From contig CM060181.1 of assembly GCA_030549775.1 (NCBI GenBank), forward strand, positions 53,016,218-53,080,217: DNA of 64,000 nucleotides, given 5' to 3'. This document shows, piece after piece, positions 58,545-64,000 of this stretch (within the stretch, counting starts at the first letter, position 1; every line of letters begins with the position of its first letter). The notes under the pieces are model-generated. The model was not told the DNA's origin and did not search any database. It saw only the letters and a list, made by a program, of their open reading frames with translations. The position numbers and the translations under genes are program-made. This DNA comes from Tamarix chinensis. Lineage: Eukaryota > Streptophyta > Magnoliopsida > Caryophyllales > Tamaricaceae.

Positions 58545-59460
58545 AAATATATATTTATATTCTTGTGAGATATATGTAAGGGAATTAAACGTACATTTTC
58601 ACATGGGTTTTAGTCAATCTATATATTATGAGGCAATAATACGATGAAAAATATGTGTGATAGAATTAAAAATACATTATTACATGGGTTTTAATCAATG
58701 CATATCATCTATGGCAATGATAGAATGATGGATATGTGTAAGGGAATAATATGTACATTGTCACATGGGATTTACTCGATTCATATATTATGTGGTGATG
58801 ATACAATGATAGATAGGTATAAAAAAATCAAACGTACATTGTTACATGGACTTTAGTCGATTCATATATTCTAAGGCAATGATACAATGACAAATAGGTG
58901 TAAGGGAATTAGAGGTACATGAGCTTTATTCAATTTAATTTTTCTAATTTGGTCATACAAAGACATATAGGTGTAAGGTAATAAACATACATTATCATAT
59001 GGGCTTCAATTGATTCATATTTTTTTAGGTGACGATACAATGATAAATATGTGTAAGGAAATTAAACATACGTTGTTGGCTTTAGCTGATTCATATATTC
59101 TAAGGTGATAATACAATAATATATAAGTGTAAGGGAATCAAAGGTACATGGGATTTAATCGATTTATATTTTCTAAAGTGATGATATAATGACAAATAGG
59201 TGTAAGGAAATCAAACATATATTATCATATAGGCTTTAATCGATTCATATCTTCTGAGGTGATGATATAATGACAAATAAGTGTAAGGGAATCAAAAGTA
59301 CACGAGTTTAGTTTATTCATATTTTCTAAGGTGGTGATATAGTGGCATATAGGTCTAAGGGAATTAAATTTACATGAACTTAGTCGATTCATATTTTATG
59401 AGGTGACCATACAATGATAGATAGGTGTAAGATAATCAACTAGTGCATTATCCCAATAGA
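58545..59460. repeat. ~80-bp tandem repeat array in the Harbinger element
   Basis: About 12 degenerate units of 70-81 bp. Each has 'GTGTAAGGGAAT(C/T)AAA', then 'GTACATT(G/A)TCACATGGG', then 'TTTAGTCGATTCATAT', then a 'GGTGATGATACAATGA' block. Several later units lack the ACATTATCA part. The array sits between transposase and ORF1. Confidence 0.9.
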
Positions 59461-59649
59461 ATTAAGAAAATACATTACAAAAAAATGAGTTAAACAATAC
59501 ATTTCAACAATATTACATAATCAAATATAATAAATAATATGATATAATTAAGAAGAAAAATTACACATTAGTTAAACAATGCATTATAACAATATTAAGT
59601 AATCAAATATGATAAATTGGAATAGTAAAATCTAGGATTCTTAGTCATC

Positions 59650-61470
59650 ATTCTCATAACTACTACATATAAGACTTAATAATCTAGTTTCTCTTGGTTG
59701 GTTATAATAGACGTCTTATGACAAATTATAACCATGTCTAATTATTTTTCATTCAATTACCTTCATTAAGCCCCATACTATTTTTGTTCAAGCCTATCAT
59801 TGTCCTTATATACTTCCATTTTCTCTAACATAGCATTTCGTCCTTGCTCAATTTTCAGAAGCCATCAATATTTGAACCTACTCCTTTAGATTTGATACTT
59901 TCTTCTGATTTTCCTCTTGATTTTCTCTTCACTACTTTTGGACCTACAAGTTGTATCAATGGAACTTCAGTCTCCAAAGTATCAGAGGTAGATGAATTAG
60001 TGAATAAACCTAACTTTGAAACATTTGTTCTCGTTGATGTAGAACCTTTCCTACTACCATGATTCAGTACCGTCTATTTTAGATGGTTCTTCATAAGTTT
60101 CCATATATGTTCACTACTGAATGTGTTATTATACCTCATTCCATATTCTTCATGTACATCCATAATTATATCTATCTCACTAATGTCACTTTAATTTTAT
60201 TGGCAATTATGACTATAACAACCAATAAACCCATTAATATTTTTATTACCATAAGAAAATTGATTCATCAATGTCTTCATAGTCTTTCTGGTCCTCCGCC
60301 ACAATATTCTTTAAAATATGCCATCGTTTTTTTTCTAGAATTGCATAGATTTCTGCATGTTTCTTTGAATTAAATCATCTGAAAAATATATCCATCCATT
60401 AAAGAGGATTTATTATTCTTTATCTATCCATTTACCATAAGATCTAATTCCAAACTCAAATAGATATTCAACCTGAGTATTATCTTTGAATTGATTATGG
60501 GTGGAAATTTCTTAAAATTCAAAATCATCAACAAATGTGACTAAGTTAGAATTTAAATCATGTCGTGGAAAAATTTAAATATTTGGAAAATTCTGATCAA
60601 ATGGAAGTGTAGTATTTGGAGATTGAAAGAATTGAAGACTTATATTTAATGATTGATGTACCTCATTTTGATAACATTGCATACTTTGAAAATTAGAATT
60701 TCATGGATATCGGAGATATTGAATATCTGGAGAATTTATATTTAGAATATAATGATGGTTTGTGATATTTTTTTTTAGTAAGTAAGTAAAATTTTATTAC
60801 TTCCAAAATTGCTTCATATATGTACAATAGAAGCATTAAACTAACAAACTAGAAAACTATCTCAGGCTATCAACATAGGATACTATTGCTCTATACGATT
60901 TACAATGGAACATACTAGTTATCATAGTAGCTAACTTTTTAACAATCAAATGAAAGATATGTTGTGGTTGACATCTCTTCTGATGGAAGATTCTCTAGTT
61001 TCTTTCATACCATAAGTGATATGAAGTTGATGCATATAAATAACAAAGCACCAACCTCCTAGAAACCAGACCACGACCACCTTGTTGCATCCATCTCAGC
61101 ATCACATTGAAGGAGGTAGCATTATGAGCACATCCAAAATTCCTACTCAGAGGTAACCACACATGCTCGGAGAAAGAGCATTCAAAAAATAAATGCTCTA
61201 CTATTTCCTTATTTACTTCACATAGAGCACATGTATCATCCACATCGAGTCCCATCACTGTCAGTCTAGCCTTGGTAAATAGCCTGATGTGAATTGCAAA
61301 CCATAGGTGTAGCTTATGTTTGGTAACAGAGATAAGATTCCACACCACCTTATGCCACTCAACTATTTCACCATGAGTTCACAAAATTAGAATTTTATGA
61401 ATTTTGGTTTAGAAGCTCTCTTGAATTTGAATCATTTGGATTATCCCAAAGATTCACAAAATTTAATTGA
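59650..61470 (-). pseudogene. Harbinger ORF1-like (SANT/NAM-like) relic
   Basis: The minus-strand reading, with stops, resembles the ORF1 partner proteins of plant PIF/Harbinger elements. It has 'SYGKWIDKE' followed by 'LFNGWIYFSDDLIQRNMQKSMQF' in pieces (about 60350-60450), 'RTRKTMKTLMNQFSYGNKNINGFIGCY' in pieces (about 60205-60300), 'EYGMRYNNTFSSEHIWKLMKNH' (about 60080-60150) and a Lys/Arg-rich tail (about 59850-60050). A Gln/Asn-rich N-terminus appears beyond the LINE insertion (61380-61470). ORF1 proteins help the transposase bind and enter the nucleus. Confidence 0.6.
60768..61375 (-). mobile_element. 5'-truncated LINE fragment (zf-RVT end)
   Basis: The minus frame at 60995-61348 is the zf-RVT region at the end of LINE ORF2. 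It shows 'HLWFAIHIRLFTKARL' and a zinc-binding pattern 'CALCEVNKEIVEHLFFEC' with C-x2-C, then H and C. The 3' A-tail is the complement of T9 at about 60768-60776. Only the last ~600 bp are present, as is usual for aborted reverse transcription. It interrupts the Harbinger ORF1 relic. Confidence 0.8.
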
Positions 61471-61477
61471 GTATAAT

Positions 61478-63482
61478 TGAAATGCCCCAAAAATTCTAAT
61501 TTTATTATTTATTATTAAATAAGATTTTATTATGAAAATTAATTAAATAAGTTATTATTATTAAAATAAAAGGAAATTAATTAGGGCAAATTGATAAGAA
61601 ATTTATAAGTATTTTAATTAGAGGAAATTTGAGTATTTTAACTAATTGAGGATTTTATTTTTAAAATTAATTATATAAATTATTTTATTTAAAATAAGAG
61701 GGAGAAAATAATTTCAAATTAATATTAATTTTATAAATAATTTAATTGAAGAAAATTAGAGTGATTTGCTAATTAAAATGGAATTTATGGAAAATCTTTT
61801 AAAAATCCTAATTTAGCCTAAAAAGGAATTTAAATATTATTTTATTTAAATATTATTATTTTTAACTATCCCAAATATTTTAATTTATTTATTTAACCCA
61901 ACCCTCCTATTTTTCTTTTCCCCTTTTTCCTTTTTCCTTTTCTTTCTTACTTTTTCTTTCTTTTTCTTTTCTTCCTCGAACTGGGCCTGTCTTAGCAGCC
62001 CAATCCTCTCCCTCTTTCCTTTGGCCGGGCTAACCCGCATAACTCCTTCCTTCTCCCTCGCTGTGCCGCATTTTCTAGCCTTTCCCGTTGTAACGTAGCG
62101 TTTTATTACATACCCTCCCCGCGCCCGACTGCCCAGTGTTCTTCTTTTTCTTTCTTTTCTTTCTTCCCTAGATCACCGGTCCAGCCCCCCCCATCTTCTT
62201 CTTCCTTCACACTTGCCATTCTCGTCGTTCGACCTGTAACCTCTGCCGCCCACCAACCAAGATTTTCGCCGCCAACTTCACCATTCATCTGGCCAATAAT
62301 TCCTCTCTCTCCCACGTCGACTCATCGACCACACTTGCTTGCCCATTCCCCTCTCCTCACATGTTTCCCTTTTCCCAGCCAACTGCCTGCCACGTTTCTT
62401 TTCAATTTCGCCGGCAACCGTTGCCGCCGGTGAGCCCAACTGACCTCCCGATCCTCCCATTCTCCCCCTTTGACCTAATCCACCCTTTTCCTCCTATAAA
62501 TACCCCTACCCAATCTACAATCGAGCTTTTTCCTAAAATCCAACTCTTCCCAACATTTCCACCGCCGCCCCTTCATACACCTATTCCACCGCCTCTGGCC
62601 AACACTGTCATTCTTTTTGGCCACCGGTGCACTCCTTGCACCGCCCCATAACTAACTGTGCCTTCCTCCTCCCTAAGTTTTCCAAGCACAAGCCACCCCA
62701 GCTGTGCAAAGTTCTCTCCTCAACCAAACCATTTTCTACTACCATTGCCCTTCGAACCACCATTAGCTACCTCCTCCGCCGCTTCCGCCACTTCTTTTAC
62801 CTCTCAAATTATTCTGCAGACCACCCTCTACCTTCCCCTAGCCTTCTTTTCCTCTTTCTCCCTCTCCTCCTCTCTTTCTCTCCTTCTTCTCCATTCGGCC
62901 ACCACCACCACCGTCGTGCGCTGCCACCTATGGTTGTGCCACCACCTCCATTCTACTCCTCTCCCTCTAGGCATTCTTAAATAGCCCAACTTCCACCTCC
63001 ATTCTCCCTATCTTTTTCCCAGCATTCAACTTTTTCCTTTTTCTTCTCTTTTTTCGGCCACTGTTGTGCACCACCGTTGGTGCTGCCTATCCCCACTAGC
63101 CTAAGGTTGAACCCTCCCTCTCAGCCCTTTTTCCTATTTTTACAAGCCTTCAATTATTTTATTTCATTTATTCTAATATAAGTACTATTATTATTATTAT
63201 TATTAATATTTCCATTTTTAATATATATTATTAGTATTATTAATATTAATATTTTTATTATTATTCTGTTGAGGGCCGAAGCCCTATTATATTTTAATTT
63301 GATTTTATTATTATTATTAGTATTATTATTATTGTTATTATATTTATTATTAATACTAATATGTTATTATTATTATTATTATTATTTACTATTTCAAAAT
63401 TGTTATTATTATTATTTCAGTATTATTATTACAACTACCTTACCATTAGTGTTGCTGTTATTATTATTACTGTTATTATTGT

Positions 63483-63538
<56 letters not shown>

Positions 63539-63831
63539 TCATTATCATTATTTTCAAGTGTTAGTATTATTATTTTATATAGGGCTGAAACCCTATTGTG
63601 CTTATTTAAATTTTAGTAGTAGTATTATAAATATCATGTCTTATTATTATTAGGGTTATTAGTATTCTTATTATTATTAATATTATTTTTTACTAGTGTT
63701 ATTATTATTATTTATTAAGTTATTATTATTCAATGTAGGGTGGAAACCCTACTTCTTTTTATCTTCGATCATTATCTTTATTATTATTACCATTATGGTT
63801 ATTATTATTTTGTAATATTATTATGGCTTTT

Positions 63832-63927
<96 letters not shown>

Positions 63928-64000
63928 TCATCATTATTATTATTACTAAATTTGGTTATTTATTTTATTAATATTATTATTAGTATTATTTTAGTAAAGG
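61478..64000 (+). mobile_element. E3: coding-less LTR-like element, cut by the window end
   Basis: Starts TGAAATGCCCCAAAAATTC and follows E1 block by block: 'aaaataaaaggaaattaattagggc', 'gggagaaaat', 'gcctaaaaaggaatttaaatatta', the CT-rich tract (61910-63130) including 'gcacaagccacccc.gctgtg', then the microsatellite zone with 'gggc.gaaaccctatt' blocks. The last bases (ATTATTTTAGTAAAGG) correspond to about 8279-8293 of E1, so roughly 1.1 kb of E3 should lie beyond the window. Confidence 0.8.
63190..63935. repeat. Microsatellite zone of E3 (ATT, TAC, ATC)
   Basis: Includes (TAC)n at about 63484-63537, (ATC)n at about 63832-63886 and (ATT)n at 63887-63927, among shorter ATT runs. Frames of poly-Leu, poly-Thr and poly-Ser here are repeat translations. 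Confidence 0.9.

Larger units (their letters stand above)
57203..61477 (-). mobile_element. Decayed PIF/Harbinger DNA transposon with two genes
   Basis: Two relics lie on the minus strand: an ORF1-like SANT/NAM-type protein (59650-61470) and the Harbinger nuclease (57240-58420), with a ~0.9-kb tandem repeat array between them. A LINE fragment (60768-61375) interrupts ORF1 and E3 begins at 61478. Terminal inverted repeats were not found on this side. The low side abuts the Gypsy LTR. Confidence 0.65.

Noticed and set aside
59844..60373. Plus frames of 72 and 96 codons
   Set aside because: They are antisense shadows of the Harbinger ORF1 relic on minus.
63269..63949. Plus frames of poly-Leu, poly-Thr and poly-Ser
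   Set aside because: Translations of the E3 microsatellite zone.

Overview
The window is nuclear DNA from a flowering plant, most likely a eudicot. It is AT-rich, holds one many-intron plant gene, and the rest is mostly nested retrotransposons and DNA transposons. No bacterial-type gene, rRNA gene, CRISPR array or functional tRNA gene was seen. The only intact protein-coding gene is on the minus strand at 30726-40816. It is a phosphoglucan phosphatase (SEX4/DSP4 type), and I could join 14 exons with GT-AG introns into a 383-codon frame with dual-specificity phosphatase and CBM48 starch-binding parts.

Left part (1-16.1 kb): a plant L1-type LINE (853-9756, plus strand, decayed) carries a 16-bp target duplication. 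It was later hit by two coding-less, LTR-like elements, E1 (5934-9437) and E2 (9768-15076). E2 landed inside the LINE's own 3' target duplication. A segment at about 206-850 is repeated at about 15418-16060, so the LINE split a tandem duplication. Middle left (16.1-30.4 kb): a minus-strand fragment of the same LTR family (E6), AT-rich DNA with a long (TTA)n tract, then E7 (22386-28909) with E5 (24033-27207) nested inside it.

Gene part (30.4-41.1 kb): the SEX4 gene. Its introns hold a candidate small solo LTR (intron 6), a tRNA-derived SINE (intron 3) and degenerate repeats (intron 8). A second SINE lies about 135 bp upstream of the start codon.

Right part (41.1-64 kb): a minus-strand Gypsy chromovirus (about 41581-57202) was split inside its integrase zinc finger by E4 (43417-53231, minus). 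E4 was in turn split by a young Tork/Tnt1-like Copia element (44193-49675, perfect TSD, 707-bp LTRs with about 25 mismatches). Next come a decayed PIF/Harbinger transposon with both its genes (57.2-61.5 kb), a 5'-truncated LINE, and the start of E3 (61478 to the window end), which resembles E1.

The most unusual content is the E1-E7 family. These elements are 3-5 kb, start near TGTAATACCCC, end near GGGTGTTACA and have 5-bp target duplications. They share internal ~50-bp repeats and a palindromic box, carry no recognisable gene, and make up roughly a third of the window. The simplest reading is solo LTRs of a long-LTR Gypsy family. That is an inference, because no full-length copy is present here.
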